This document shows, one piece after another, positions 12,237 to 23,529 of a DNA stretch of 64,000 nt (its first letter is position 1; each line of letters opens with the position of its first letter). A model generated the notes under the pieces. That model was not told the origin of the DNA and searched no databases. It saw only the letters and a program-made list of their open reading frames with translations. This DNA comes from Castor canadensis (Eukaryota; Chordata; Mammalia; Rodentia; Castoridae), in contig NC_133391.1 of assembly GCF_047511655.1 (NCBI RefSeq), positions 120,536,384 to 120,600,383 of the forward strand, in the 5' to 3' direction. A program made the position numbers and the translations under genes.

Positions 12237-12323
12237 GGGTCTGGAATGTTGCTCAGTGGTAGAGTACTTCCCTAGCATGCCTGAGGCTCTGGGTTTGATC
12301 CACAGTACCAAAAAAAAAAAAAA
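12237..12323 (+). repeat. ID-type SINE
   Basis: GGGTCTGGAATGTTGCTCAG, TGGTAGAGTACTTCCCTAGC, GATCCACAGTACC and poly(A). It ends about 50 bp before ERV copy B. Confidence 0.85.
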
Positions 12324-12371
12324 GAGTCCTGTGTACTTGATGTATAGATGCAGTATAATCTCCTAGGTTTC

Positions 12372-13055
12372 TTGTGGGGAGCGGATTATGAGAACCTGAC
12401 ATAAGCACTGCTGTGTCAAATTGGCAGGCTGAGTTTGACATGGCCCCAGCCACAGAAGGGGGTGAAGGCAAAATACAGCACAGATGCTTTTCCTAAGATG
12501 TTTATGTTCAAAGAAGCAGGATCACAAGTTTCTTTTGTTACAATGTCCTGCCCCTCCCTGAGAACTGTGGCTCCACCTTCTTCTTTACCACTGTATGTAA
12601 AAGACTTAAGGAGGACACAGGAGATTGGTTGAAGATTTTTGATTGGTTGGTTGGTTGCTTGCTTGCTTGCAAGGGTTGGAAGCTACTGCTGGGACAGCTT
12701 GCAAATGCTGCTGTTGCTGCTGCTGCTGCTGCTGGCTGTTTGTGTGTCTGGGAGTCTGAGGACCAAGATTTTAAGAGAGAACATGGGACAGTGCAAGTCT
12801 GAGGGCCAAGACTTTGAGAGAGATTAAAGAAAACATGGGATGGTGCGAGTCTAAGTAAAAAGACTTATTCTTTAAAGTCTTTAAAGAACAGAGAAAAGAA
12901 GCAAAGTAAAAGAACAGTTAATAGAGAAAAGTAACAAGGCTGTTGTGCATCTCCAGCAGAGCACACAGAACACCTGATCCCAGCTTTGTGCATGTTTGTC
13001 TTCTATCCTTTGTCCTTTCTGCATCTCAGTTACCCCCAGTTAGGTCTGTAGGAAC
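12372..13055 (+). mobile_element. ERV fossil: LTR plus leader (copy B)
   Basis: Begins TGTGGGGAGCGGATTATGAG, the same family as copy A but in opposite orientation. Contains a GGTT/GCTT tandem run (12641-12672) and a CTG run (12705-12736). The leader-like part starts near 12930. No gag, pol or env region is seen after it. Broken remnant. Confidence 0.75.
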
Positions 13056-13289
13056 AGAGCTCAAGAAAGCTCACGAATCTCTCTGAAATCTGTAGCATGT
13101 GTATGTGTGTGAACTTCTGCTATTGGTTTTATCTGTTTTTTTCCAAGTTCCTTTATAGTTTGTTTCAGTCTATTTTTCCTGTTGGAAGCTTTCAGCTTCC
13201 ACAGATCTTGATCCATATCTGATGATCCCTGGTAACCATTCATATGGACATTTCCACTTATCACCTTTTTGATTTGTTTTGTTTACTTG

Positions 13290-13490
13290 TTTATTTTTGT
13301 TGGTACTGGGGTTTGAACTCAGTGCCTGGCATTTGCTAGACAGATGCTCTACCCCTTGAGCCACACCCCCAGCCCATTGTTTTGTTGAGACAAGGTTTCA
13401 TTATGTAACCTAGGATGCCACTGAACTCATGATTCTCCACTTCAGCCTTATGGATTACAGGTGTGCCCTAGCATACCAGCTTTGTTTGCA
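13290..13490 (-). repeat. Composite SINE (ID + B1)
   Basis: GTTGGTACTGGGGTTTGAAC, ACCCCTTGAGCCACACCCCC, then GAGACAAGGTTTCATTATGT; antisense. Confidence 0.88.
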
Positions 13491-13607
13491 ACATTTTAAC
13501 TGTGTACAGGGACAGTTTAAAAAGGTAAAAAAAAAAAAAAAAAAATTTTTTTTTTGTTTTGCAGGACAAAAAGTACAACAGAAAGTATAATTCTTCAGCT
13601 ATTTAGG

Positions 13608-13733
13608 ACTTTTTTTTTTTTTTAATGACAGGATCTTGCTATGCTGCCCAGGTTGGTCTCAAACTCCCAATACTCCTGCCTTAGGTCTTCTAGAGTAGCT
13701 AGTAAAACAGGTACATGCCACTGAGTCTGGCTG
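13608..13733 (-). repeat. B1-type SINE
   Basis: TTTTTAATGACAGGATCTTG, CTATGCTGCCCAGGTTGGTC; antisense. An ID scrap follows at 13893-13948. Confidence 0.8.
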
Positions 13734-13923
13734 AGATTTTTTTGTTGTTGTTGCTGCTGTTTTTACAAACTGAACTGTTTGTAAATTTCTGTTGCAAGGA
13801 TAATGATGGAGGATAATTCCTATACAAAGTAAGAAACCAAGTAACGATAACAATATTGAAGAATGTGCATTTAGTCAAATCTATTCTTTTTTGTGGGGAG
13901 GGAGATAGTGATGATTGAACCTA

Positions 13924-14097
<174 letters not shown>

Positions 14098-14339
14098 TCA
14101 TTTGATAATAGAATTAATAAAGTATTTTTTAAGATACACTATCCTTGTATATTTATAAAGCCAATCCCTTGCTATGAGCTAGAATATTCAAGAATATTGC
14201 TCTTGCAATTCTCAACTCCTTTTTCTATGTCATTTTTTGTTTCCCACTAGATCTTTCCAATCAATGTGCAAATATGCCATCATTTCTCCAGCTTCTCTGG
14301 ACTCAACTTCCCCTAATAGCTACCTCTTCATTCTCTAGT

Positions 14340-14432
14340 CTGTTCCTAAGAAGGGATGAAAATGATCATAGTATATTATATGCACTTATGGAAACATCAC
14401 AATGAGACCACTTTATATACGGTAATAGTTTG
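14340..14432 (+). repeat. AATAAA-family repeat, copy 1 (fragment)
   Basis: AAAATGATCATAGTATATTATATGC-like block and GGAAACATCACAATGAGACC, shared with 16985-17112 and 26150-26270. Probably an L1 3'UTR. Confidence 0.55.
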
Positions 14433-14439
14433 GTTTTTT

Positions 14440-14640
14440 TTCCAAAAAAAGCTCTCAGTTCTCACTATGTCCAATTCCTTTTGTCTCATCCTCTTTTAAA
14501 CTCTTTTAATCAGGTTTCATTCCTACCATTCCATCAAATCTGCTTATGTTAAAGTCATAGATGATTCCACTCTGCTAAATCCAATATTGAATTCTCAGTC
14601 TTCATCTTAATGACATTAGCAGCATTGATTTTTCAGGAAG
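14440..14640 (+). mobile_element. L2 fragment
   Basis: CAGGTTTCATTCCTACCATT, GTTAAAGTCATAGATGATTC, GCTAAATCCAATATTGAATT, CTCAGTCTTCATCTTAATGA: the L2 reverse-transcriptase region pattern, heavily diverged. Confidence 0.6.
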
Positions 14641-15160
14641 ACAAAATACAAGAAACTGGTAAATGAGAAAGCATCAGCATATATGTGCATGTATGTGGGC
14701 CCTGTTCCTATGAGTTCCTAAATAATGGTGTTATTCTTCGAAGCACTCACATCAACCACTCCCACTCCTACTTCTTACTCAGGGTCAAGTAACTGATCCT
14801 CAGTAAGATTTATTTGGAAGAAGATGACAAAATAAGTGAAAGAACAGAGAACCAGAAAAATCTTCTCAGACTCTAAAACAGTCTTAAAAATTAACAAATG
14901 TCATCTTCACAAGATGACATTGTCCCTCTCTAATGAATTTTCTGATCTTATTCATTGAAAGTATAAACAAACCATGATTATTAATAATATAAAAATAAAG
15001 TATCAATGCTTTGTGTAGAGAATTTTCATTCACACGGAAAGTTATATAATGAGGACTGACCAATATAATAAATATGGAGCTAAAAGATTAGGTGATTAGA
15101 CAGAAGTTCCAGCTCATCCAATTAAAATGTAAAAGATGTGCAAATTATTCTGAAAAGTTT
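14641..15160. other. Unassigned part of intron 7
   Basis: AT-rich, no recognised repeat or exon. An ID-like scrap with poly(A) follows at 15165-15242. Confidence 0.45.
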
Positions 15161-15441
15161 CAAGGGGCTAGGTATGTAGCGCAGTCAATACATAGCACAA
15201 TAACAATAAAAAAGCTACTAGGTTAAAAAAAAAAAAAAAAAGAGGATTTTGTTAATTCACATTCCACTAGAAAGAGTTATATGGGTTTTTCATTGTGATA
15301 AAACATGCATAATATAAAAAGGGTTATAATTGTAATATATACCAATGATTCCTGAACTCTACCAAGGTATTTCATAGTTAATGCTCACTTGGAACAAAAA
15401 CCTGCATATAATAAACTTTTAAGTTACTTAAGGGATTCTTA

Positions 15442-15591
<150 letters not shown>

Positions 15592-15657
15592 TTAGCAAAG
15601 CTAGAGGAGACTATCATAGAGATACATTTAGTTGGCTCAACTTTAAATTTAGTAACA

Positions 15658-15795
15658 AGACATGTAGGTACATAACTATAATCCCACCCACTACTTGGGA
15701 GGCTGAGGCAGGAGGATCACGAGTTTGATGTCACCCTAGGCTATATGAGACCCTGTCTCAAACCAACAACAAAAACAAAAAAACAAACAAACCAA
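15658..15795 (+). repeat. B1-type SINE
   Basis: CACTACTTGGGAGGCTGAGG, CAGGAGGATCACGAGTTTGA, GAGACCCTGTCTC; A/C-rich tail to 15830. Confidence 0.85.
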
Positions 15796-15909
15796 AAACC
15801 ACAAACAATAGAAAACAGCACAAACACTCAAAATTTAAACAACAGTCAATATTTTTTTCCACAGACATAAAATCCTACCAAAGCAAAATAAAATTGTTTA
15901 TACTATACA

Positions 15910-16065
15910 ATGAGACTTTGGAGAAGCTACTTTGCTTCACTGAGCTCCAATTTCCCTACCTCATTGCAATTGATGTGAAGATTAAATTTGATATTTTCTA
16001 AAAGAGCCTAATATAATGACTAACTCATAGTAAGCACCCAATAAACTACTGTCATTATTAATTTA
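15910..16065 (+). repeat. MIR
   Basis: AGAAGCTACTTTGCTTCACT, GTGAAGATTAAATTTGATAT and GTAAGCACCCAATAAACTAC follow the MIR core and 3' end. Confidence 0.7.
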
Positions 16066-16147
16066 ACAGTGATAATAAATGTAAACTTTAGTAAATAAAA
16101 GAAGTATGCATTTAGAATGGATAAAGAACATTTTTCAAAAATCTAAG

Positions 16148-16247
16148 CTTGGGCTGGTGGAATGGCTCCAGTAATAGAGCACCTGCCTAGCAAGCGTGAG
16201 GTCCCAAGTTCAAAACCCAGTACAACAACAACAAAACAAAAATAACT
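16148..16247 (+). repeat. ID-type SINE
   Basis: GGGCTGGTGGAATGGCTCCA, CACCTGCCTAGCAAGCGTGA, (CAA)n tail. Confidence 0.92.
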
Positions 16248-16639
16248 ATGCTTGATCCAACACATCTCCTGAAAAAAAGAAAAAAAAAGAACTATGCTAA
16301 AGAGTTATTAGCAATAACCTAAAAGGGGTACCAAATCTAACATATGAGAACTATGAACTAAAAATTCTCAGGAGCCAGGCATGGTGACACATATACTTAC
16401 AACTCACCTCCCCTCTCTCCCCCGCAACAAATGAAAGTATATGAGGATATCTATCTTAGTTAAATTATCAGCTTTGTTCCAATAGCTAAATGTTCCTGAA
16501 AATGATCCAACTATTTTATAAATTTTATTTCCTAACTTTACAGAATTTTAGAGCTACTAGAAATATAATTTTAAAGGTATTTTAGCACTATACATTAATC
16601 CTGGATCTCACTGTATTTTTTTTCCTGTAACAAGAGGAT

Positions 16640-16800
16640 AACACAAAGAATTCTGGATTTAAAAGACATAAGACCTAGGTTCATCAGCCTGTCAGTTTTA
16701 ACAACTGCTCACCCTGAAAAAAGGTATATAACCTTAGTCAAGACACATGGCAACTTAGCTCTTCATCTATGAAAAAAATGGAGAACTGGATCTCTTCTGG
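16640..16800 (+). repeat. MIR (diverged)
   Basis: ACCTAGGTTCATCAGCCTGT, AACCTTAGTCAAGACACATG and TCATCTATGAAAAAAATGGA match MIR spacing. The flanks (16400-16639, 16800-16980) hold nothing recognised. Confidence 0.55.
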
Positions 16801-16984
16801 TTATAAGTTTTGCCCAGTAATTTGGAATCGTCACAGCACCATCTGCTGCAATTGAAGGAAGGCACAGAGGAGGAAACTGGGATAAAATGGTCCAGACTTA
16901 CATATTCAGAGCATTATATACTATACTGCCACATAAAGCTTGACTAAATTAAAGGTATAATAATGAAAACCATTAAAAACTGTA

Positions 16985-17115
16985 TAAAAAAGGAGGGAAA
17001 GTAAGAAAAAGTAATGGAGGAGGTGAATTTGATCGAAGTACATTATATGCATGATTGGAAATACCACAATGAAACCCCTTTGTATAATTAGTATATGCTA
17101 ATAAAGAATAAAATA
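16985..17115 (+). repeat. AATAAA-family repeat, copy 2
   Basis: GGAGGTGAATTTGATCGAAG, TACATTATATGCATGATTGG, ATACCACAATGAAACCCC and TATATGCTAATAAAGAATAA. Confidence 0.65.
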
Positions 17116-17129
17116 AAAAAAGAAAGACT

Positions 17130-17427
<298 letters not shown>

Positions 17428-17612
17428 TCATTAAATGAAAAAAAAAAAAAGAATACTTCATTATTCCAAATGAAGCCTACCATATCCAAAAAATACACTT
17501 AAAATGAGTGCATCCATACAGAAAAATCTCCCAGAGACATTACCCAATTCTTAGAATTTCCACAGTTAAGTGGTAAAAGAAAATCTCTAATTTGGGAAGC
17601 AAGCAATGCTTT

Positions 17613-17725
17613 GGGACCGAGAGCATGGCTCAAGTGGTACAGACCATAAACTCAATCCCAAGTACCACAAAAAAAAACAAGGAATGAGGGAGGAAGGGAG
17701 GAAAGGAGGAAGGAAGGAAGAAAGC
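17613..17725 (+). repeat. ID-type SINE with GGAA-rich tail
   Basis: GAGCATGGCTCAAGTGGTAC, internally deleted ID, then (GGAA)n-like purine run 17686-17725. Confidence 0.75.
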
Positions 17726-17849
17726 TATGTTTTGTATCCTACAACTTTGGCATAAAAATAGCAGATATTTCTGTTTGTCCCTTCTGACATTTACATTCAG
17801 TACTTCTTTGGGAAACCACCGTATCCCAGCATGGTTCACATGATTAAGA

Positions 17850-18178
17850 CTGTGGGCTGGCACAGTAGCTCAAGCAGTAAGAGTGCCTCCCTAGCAAGTG
17901 TGACACCCTGAGTTCAAACCCCAGTACTAATGGGAAGAAAAACTACAGTTGCTGGGTGCTGGTGGCTCACGCCTGTAATTCTAGCTAGTAGGGAGGCAGA
18001 GATCAGGAGGATCGAGGTTCAAAGCCAGCACCAGGTAAACAGTTCACAAGACCCTATCTTGAAAAAACCTAACACAAAAAACAGGGCTGGTGGAGTGGCT
18101 CAAGTAGTAGTGTACCTGCCTAGCAAGTGTGAGGCACTGAGTTCAAATCCCAGTATTAGAAAAAAAAAAAAAAAAGAC
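17850..18178 (+). repeat. ID SINE followed by composite SINE
   Basis: ID at 17850-17940 (AGCAGTAAGAGTGCCTCCCT). Full composite at 17950-18175: TGGTGGCTCACGCCTGTAAT, linker CTATCTTGAAAAAACCTAAC, then ID GGGCTGGTGGAGTGGCTCAA and poly(A). Confidence 0.93.
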
Positions 18179-18544
18179 TACCTCAACCACACATCTGAGG
18201 CCTCCAGAGTTGGGCACCTGATCCAGGCATGGCCATTACCACAATGTAGTCTCCTGGCCAGGAGACTGATTGCCTCAGGAGTGGACAAATCACCCCAGAT
18301 TAATAAATCAATCAAGCCAAGTACTAATGCTAGAAGGTAACAAAGCACTTTTTTTTTTCCCCCAGGCAACTAGACTCTAAGGATATAAGCCTAGAATTGC
18401 CTAGGCCATCATATTGAGAAAGTGTTGCTCACAAGTAAAGGCAACAGAAAACAGGACTGAGTTAAGACTCAGTTCTGATGGTAGTATTTGTGACCTGTGC
18501 CATAAGCCAGCTTATTCTTAAGACTTATCAGTTCCTTTTTCTTC

Positions 18545-18722
18545 CTAAGTAGCATTCCACTATATGGGTTACCACAGTTTGTTGATAATTCACTAGATGA
18601 AGGACATTTCAGCTGTTTCCAGTAGCGAGGGGTAAGGGGGAGTAAGGGGGGAGGAAAGGGGGGAGAAGTGACTCAAACATTGTATGCACATATGAATAAA
18701 ATAAAAATTAAAAAATAAATAA
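18545..18722. mobile_element. L1 fragments, opposite orientations
   Basis: 18545-18626 resembles antisense L1 ORF2 3' sequence (TTCCACTATATGG ... CAGCTGTTTCCAG). 18640-18722 is a sense L1 3' end (GGGGGGAGAAGTGACTCAAA, CACATATGAATAAAAT) with a tail. This may be two insertions or one 5'-inverted copy. Confidence 0.6.
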
Positions 18723-18814
18723 AGTGAAGACATACAAAGAGATAAAAAAAATATATATCAAATGGAAAATCTCAAACAATCCAAAAGTTTAAAAAAAAAA
18801 AAAAATCCATCATG

Positions 18815-18892
18815 AAAAAGGGCAGGTGGAGTGGCTCAAGGTGTAGGCCCTGAGTTCAAACTCCAGTACCACAAAAAAAAAAAAAAAAAGCT
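18815..18892 (+). repeat. ID-type SINE
   Basis: GCAGGTGGAGTGGCTCAAGG with the short GTGTAGGCCCTGAGTTCAAA form that lacks the TAGAGCGCCTGCC block. Confidence 0.88.
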
Positions 18893-19011
18893 ATAGACTT
18901 AATTGCCACCACTTTGTATGTTTAGCGCATTCCATTTAATATCCGATACTATGTTTTTGAAATCCCTTTTACCTTTAATTTGGTTGGTAAATGTGTATTG
19001 ATTATAATAAC

Positions 19012-19142
19012 AGGGTTAGGCCTGGTAATGCAGGCCTATAATCTCAGCACTTGGAAGGTGGACACCAGGAGGATCTTGAGTTAGAGACTAACATGGGGTA
19101 CACAATAAAACCCTACACCAAAAAAAAAAAAAAAAAATTTAA
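19012..19142 (+). repeat. B1-type SINE
   Basis: TAGGCCTGGTAATGCAGGCC, AGGAGGATCTTGAGTTAGAG, poly(A). Confidence 0.82.
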
Positions 19143-19284
19143 AAAAAGTTTTAACTGGCAAATTGCTACCATTTGCATTTTCACCAGCAACATGTGAGAA
19201 ATCTAGTTGCTTTAAATCCTTAGACTGTCAGTTTTCTGAGATCCAATTAATGAAAACCATGATACTTCTATTTAAAAAAAAAAA

Positions 19285-19382
19285 AACTTGAGAGGATGGA
19301 GATGTGGCTCAAGTAGAAGACTGCCTAATTAGCAAGTGCAGGGTCCTGAGATCAAACTCTTGTGCTGCCAAGAAAAAGGGAA
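19285..19382 (+). repeat. ID-type SINE
   Basis: GAGGATGGAGATGTGGCTCA, GCCTAATTAGCAAGTGCAGG. Confidence 0.85.
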
Positions 19383-19517
19383 ATGGGGTCTGTCATTAAT
19401 TTGTGATAATATTAAAATGCTTATTTCTCTAAAAATGTAAGTTAAAGCAAACTTGGTAGACAAAAATGGTAACAAAATCTAAATCTCTAGAAATATAGCT
19501 AAGTGACTGTAAGTAAA

Positions 19518-19735
19518 GAAGTCAGAGATTGATGGCTCACACCTATAATCCTAGCTACTTGGGAAGCTGAGATTGGGAGGAATGTGGTTCGAGGCCAGCC
19601 TGGGCAAATAGTTGGCAAGACCCCATCTTGAAGAGCAAAACGGACTGGAGGTGTGACAGCAGAGTGACTGCTTTGCAAGTTTGAAGCCCTGAGTTCAAAC
19701 CCCAGTCCCACCAAAATAAATAAATAAATAAAAAG
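19518..19735 (+). repeat. Composite SINE, (TAAA)n tail
   Basis: ATGGCTCACACCTATAATCC, GGCCAGCCTGGGCAAATAGT, then GGACTGGAGGTGTGACAGCA and GTCCCACCAAAATAAATAAA. It belongs to the subtype with CAGAGTGACTGCTTTGCAAG in the ID part. Confidence 0.92.
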
Positions 19736-19895
19736 TCAGCGATCCCTTTAACTTTAGAGTCCATCCAGACTTCAACAAAGTTAACTCCTGGTTTTTTTTT
19801 TTGAATACTAGTATTTTCTTAGGTAGAAAATAAACATTTAGGTTTTCCTTTGATAAATTAGAGGGAAAAAAATTCTCTAGGAATCTTAATCTTAC

Positions 19896-19964
19896 CTCTA
19901 GATCAGTTTCCATAAAATCAAAAACAAGGCTAATATTAGATTTATGTCCAAAAGCATCAAGGAG
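19896..19964 (-). CDS. CDK7: CDK7 exon 5 (residues 77-99)
   Basis: Twenty-three codons, phase 0, [20 protein letters not shown] then DLE: strands 4 and 5 and the hinge (FDFMET) of the N-lobe. Acceptor ttgcag, donor gtaaga. Confidence 0.96.
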
Positions 19965-20221
19965 CTGCAAAGCAAAAATTTTTGAAAAGTTAATACTATT
20001 GGTATCATACCAAGGCAATTTTTAAAAATTTAAACAAGCATTTGGACTGCTGGTAACTGAAACAACTTCCTCAAATTTGGTATTTGTCCTTTTTTTTTGG
20101 ACAGCACTAAAGGAATTAGCACTAAAGGACTTAGGAACATGAAAGTACTAAATTATTTTTTAAAGCCACCAAATAATTACACTCCTTGCCAAAACTTTGA
20201 GTTATAATTAAATGAATTGAT

Positions 20222-20330
20222 GAGGGCTAGGGGAGTGGCTCAAAGGGTAGACCACCTGCTTAGCAAGTGTGAGGCTTTGAGTTGAAGCCCCAGTACTGCC
20301 AAAACCCAACACAAACAAACAAAGAAAAGA
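20222..20330 (+). repeat. ID-type SINE
   Basis: GGGCTAGGGGAGTGGCTCAA, CCACCTGCTTAGCAAGTGTG. Confidence 0.9.
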
Positions 20331-20404
20331 AATGAGTTAATGAAAACTTCAGCCTAGGCTCCAATTCAAAAAACTTCCTAAGCAAAGTACATAAGTACCC
20401 TTGT

Positions 20405-20515
20405 CAGGGGTAGTGGTACATAATCAAGCTACTTGGGATGCTAAGGGATCACTGGAACCCACAGGCTCAAGGTTAACATGGGCAACATACCAAAACAAAA
20501 AGAAAATCTAAGTAG
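20405..20515 (+). repeat. B1-type SINE (diverged)
   Basis: AGCTACTTGGGATGCTAAGG, GGTTAACATGGGCAACATAC. Confidence 0.7.
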
Positions 20516-20661
20516 CAACAGCTACCATCCACTGGATAAGTAAATTCTCCATAGCAGGCACTATTCCAGATACTTCACATGTGTTCGATTAACTAGTCTC
20601 ATAACAACCTTAGAAGGTAAGGACTGTGTACATAGTTGAGAAAGAACTTGCTCAAGGTCTT

Positions 20662-20706
20662 TTTCTTTTTTTTCTCCACACTTATCTTCATTTTTTTCTT
20701 CTTAAT
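20662..20706 (-). other. A-rich 3' extension of the U4 retrocopy
   Basis: Forty-five bases between the U4 3' end and the target duplication. On the minus strand they are A-rich but contain non-A blocks (for example GATAAGTGTGGAG). This may be a decayed, expanded A tail or a short segment of another RNA joined by template switching. Confidence 0.6.
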
Positions 20707-20854
20707 CAGTTTCCTTAGAGACTGTCAAAAATTGCTAATGCTGACTATATTCCAAGTCGTCACAACAGGATATTGGGAAAAGTTTTCTATTAGCAATAAT
20801 CATATCTTGGATAAACCTCATTGCATTGGTTATGATACTGACACTGTGCAAAGA
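20707..20854 (-). pseudogene. U4 snRNA retropseudogene
   Basis: On the minus strand this reads as nearly full-length U4 snRNA: CTTTGCACAGTGTCAGTATC, ATGAGGTTTATCC, GATTATTGCTAAT, GAAAACTTTTCCCAATA, TGACGACTTG, GCAATTTTTGACAGTCTCTA and GGAAACTG at the 3' end. It has about a dozen or more substitutions and a 5-base insertion after CCAAT. A 14-bp direct repeat TTGCTCAAGGTCTT (20648-20661 and 20855-20868) flanks the insert, and an A-rich tail follows the U4 3' end. It is an L1-type retrocopy, not an active gene, inserted in a MIR inside CDK7 intron 4. Confidence 0.9.
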
Positions 20855-21151
20855 TTGCTCAAGGTCTTACACTGGCAAAAAGGGTTTTGAAAGCAGGCTG
20901 ACACTATGAACCAGGTTTCTAGAATTCAAAATGACAAAACTAGCCTGAATGTTAACATTTGATTCATTTGATCATTTAAATGTAAGTTTTAAAGACACTG
21001 TGTACAGCAAGAATTAGGATAGAAAGTACATTACAGGCTGATAAATTTTCAAGCTTCCTCTGCAAGGCTCACTTAAAGTAAGTCATCTTGCTGAGCCTTC
21101 AACCAATATCCACGATATTCAGAAAAGGCATGGTCCCAAATATACAATTTA

Positions 21152-21301
<150 letters not shown>

Positions 21302-22102
21302 TTAGGAAATCTTAGGAAATAATAAACAATATTCCACGGAAAAATTAGGTCAATTTTGACAATTTTTACAACAAGTTTGTTATTCTTTTAGATTAGGTTG
21401 CTTTATGTTTAAAATGGTCTAATCCAGGCTTTGATAAATGGTGAGATGAAAAACTTACATCGTCTGTAGCACATTCGACATGGAGACCGTTACACTAAGA
21501 ACACAGATCTATAAAGGCAGGCAGTAATAAGCACTCTTCCCTTGCTCCACAACTGCTAGCGGTAGATTATTTGTGCTAAAAGTGAATTAGTGGTAAGGCA
21601 GTATTTTTCCAAAACAAAAGACAGAATCCAAAGTAAGAACTGGGGCTGGCACTTACACAGATGATGGTTCTTTTTTAAATGAATTATATTTTGATGACTA
21701 AACAGGACTTGACACTCTAATGAGGTTTCAGAATAAGAAATACATCTTTTCTCCATATGTCTACTCCATAGCGAACTTCTCATGAAGGAGCATTGTGAAT
21801 TTTCAAAGTAATTAGAAACTCAGAAATTAAATAGGCTTCTAATACCTTAAACAGTGATGGGGACAGTAAGAAATGCTCCTACAGCCTTACTGCCTTCCAT
21901 TTACTTAGGTGATCTGAATGTTCCTCTGAACACTCAAATAGTGAAAATCATCCAATGTCCTCTCTCTACCCTGGGTTTATCTTTACTCTTCTGGATGCTG
22001 CAATAACTATCAGAACCCTTGCTACCTCTCATTAATACTTTGCTCATTTCCTCAGTCAGAAAAAAAAATTTCCTGTTCTATCAGATTACTTGACACACTT
22101 AC

Positions 22103-22136
22103 CATCTTTAGCTTCTGATCTGTGTCCAAGTTTGAT
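22103..22136 (-). CDS. CDK7: CDK7 exon 3 (residues 43-53 plus one base)
   Basis: A 34-base exon encoding IKLGHRSEAKD and the first base of Gly54. Acceptor ctaccag, donor gtaagt. The split Gly codon is completed by exon 4, and the combined 102 bases of exons 3 and 4 give exactly 34 codons, as in human. Confidence 0.95.
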
Positions 22137-22214
22137 CTGGTAGAGAAGGAAAAACAAAACACACACACACACATTAAAAATTTGTTAGATTCTGCATAAT
22201 CTACATGCTTCAAA

Positions 22215-22345
22215 AACTTAGTAGTGGTGCATGCTATTTATCCCAGTACTGGGGGTTGGGGCAGTTGAGGCAGGAGGATCATGATTTGAGGACAGCTTGG
22301 GCTACATAGTGAGGTCCTGTCTCAAAAATCAAAACAAAAAACTTG
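22215..22345 (+). repeat. B1-type SINE
   Basis: GCAGTTGAGGCAGGAGGATC, GGGCTACATAGTGAGGTCCT, ending within 80 bp of CDK7 exon 3. Confidence 0.85.
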
Positions 22346-22424
22346 GTTATACAAATATATGCAGCAACTCAGATGTGGCTAGTATTCATGGCAAAAAGGT
22401 AGTGGGAATCATGTAGTAGAAAGG

Positions 22425-22510
22425 CAAGGTGTTGGAGGTATTGCTCAGTGGTACAATGTGTGCTTAGCAGGTGAAGGCTCTGATTTCCATCTTTAGCACT
22501 TCGGGGGAGT
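22425..22510 (+). repeat. ID-type SINE
   Basis: GTTGGAGGTATTGCTCAGTG, ATGTGTGCTTAGCAGGTGAA. Confidence 0.8.
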
Positions 22511-22564
22511 GGGGAAGAAGGAAGGAAGAATCAAGTATCTACTTTTGTCCCTTCAGTTTTTAGT

Positions 22565-22762
22565 CTTTTTTTTTTTTTTTTTTCTTTTCAGTACTGGGGT
22601 TTGAACCCAGGACCTTATGCTTGCTAGGCATACCATGAGCCACTCTGCTGGCCCTTTTTTGTTGTGTATTTTCGAGATAGGCTATCAAAAACTATTTACT
22701 TGAGCTGGCTTTGAACCACAGCTGAGTAGTTAGGATTACAGGCCTGAGCTACTGGTCTTAAA
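22565..22762 (-). repeat. Composite SINE
   Basis: TTTTCAGTACTGGGGTTTGA, GGCATACCATGAGCCACTCT, then GTATTTTCGAGATAGGCTAT and AGTTAGGATTACAGGCCTGA; antisense. Confidence 0.9.
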
Positions 22763-23149
22763 TATTGAATTACAAATTCAAATTTAAAAAATGACTGTGT
22801 CCTTTATCTTTTCAAGTTAAATGTGGGTCAGATAACTAAGGACATATGGGTAAATTAAAAATAAATTACTTCAAGTTAATTTACTTGGGAGAAAATATGT
22901 GATGTAAATAGAAAATACCAAGTTATATAGTTGGTAATATGCCAATAAGCTCCCATTTTTCACAAAGCAAAATTACAAAATGTGATAAATACAAAATAAA
23001 CAGGAATGAGCCACTGGCGCCCAGCTAAAAAGCATTTTCTTATTTAGTACTTTATTTTGTTCTTTTACTTGTTATTTTAAACAAGGACTGTTATTATGAG
23101 GAAGATTACCTCTGGAAACCACAGCTATTCCACCTTTGAAAAATCTCCT

Positions 23150-23370
23150 ACCTGCTAGGTACCAGTGGCTCATGTCTATAATCCTAGCTACTTAGGAAGC
23201 AGAGATCAGGAGGATTTCAGATCAAAGCCAGTCCCAGCAAATAGTTCAAGACCCTATCTGGAAAATACTCAACACAAAAAAACTGCTGGTGGAATGGCTC
23301 AAGTGGCAGAGCTTAGCAAGCATAAGGCCCTGAGTTCAAACCCCAGTAGTGCAGGAAAAAAAAAAAAATT
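23150..23370 (+). repeat. Composite SINE
   Basis: GTACCAGTGGCTCATGTCTA, ATACTCAACACAAAAAAACT, CTGGTGGAATGGCTCAAGTG, poly(A). Confidence 0.93.
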
Positions 23371-23529
23371 CTCCCACCTAAGTACTAAAAACATAACTTC
23401 CTATTTAAAATTAGGTCACACTTAGGACACTGACAAATAAGGAAATTTACATGGAAAAGTAAAGAGTTATAAATAGACAGTTTTTAAATCACTGTATTTC
23501 CCAAATATTTTAAAAACAGGATAATCTCA

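Larger units (their letters stand above)
20530..20935 (-). repeat. MIR split by the U4 retrocopy
   Basis: Antisense MIR: GGCACTATTCCAGATACTTC, CTCATAACAACCTTAGAAGG, GAAAGAACTTGCTCAAGGTC. After the U4 insert it resumes with CTCAAGGTCTTACACTGGCA, AAAAGGGTTTTGAAAGCAGG. Confidence 0.75.

Noticed and set aside
12639-12827. Leucine-run open frame with a possible signal peptide
   Set aside because: It is the CTG run inside the ERV fossil LTR, not a gene.
18545-18722. A second twin-primed L1
   Set aside because: The antisense piece looks older than the sense 3' end, and no target duplication is visible, so two separate events are as likely.
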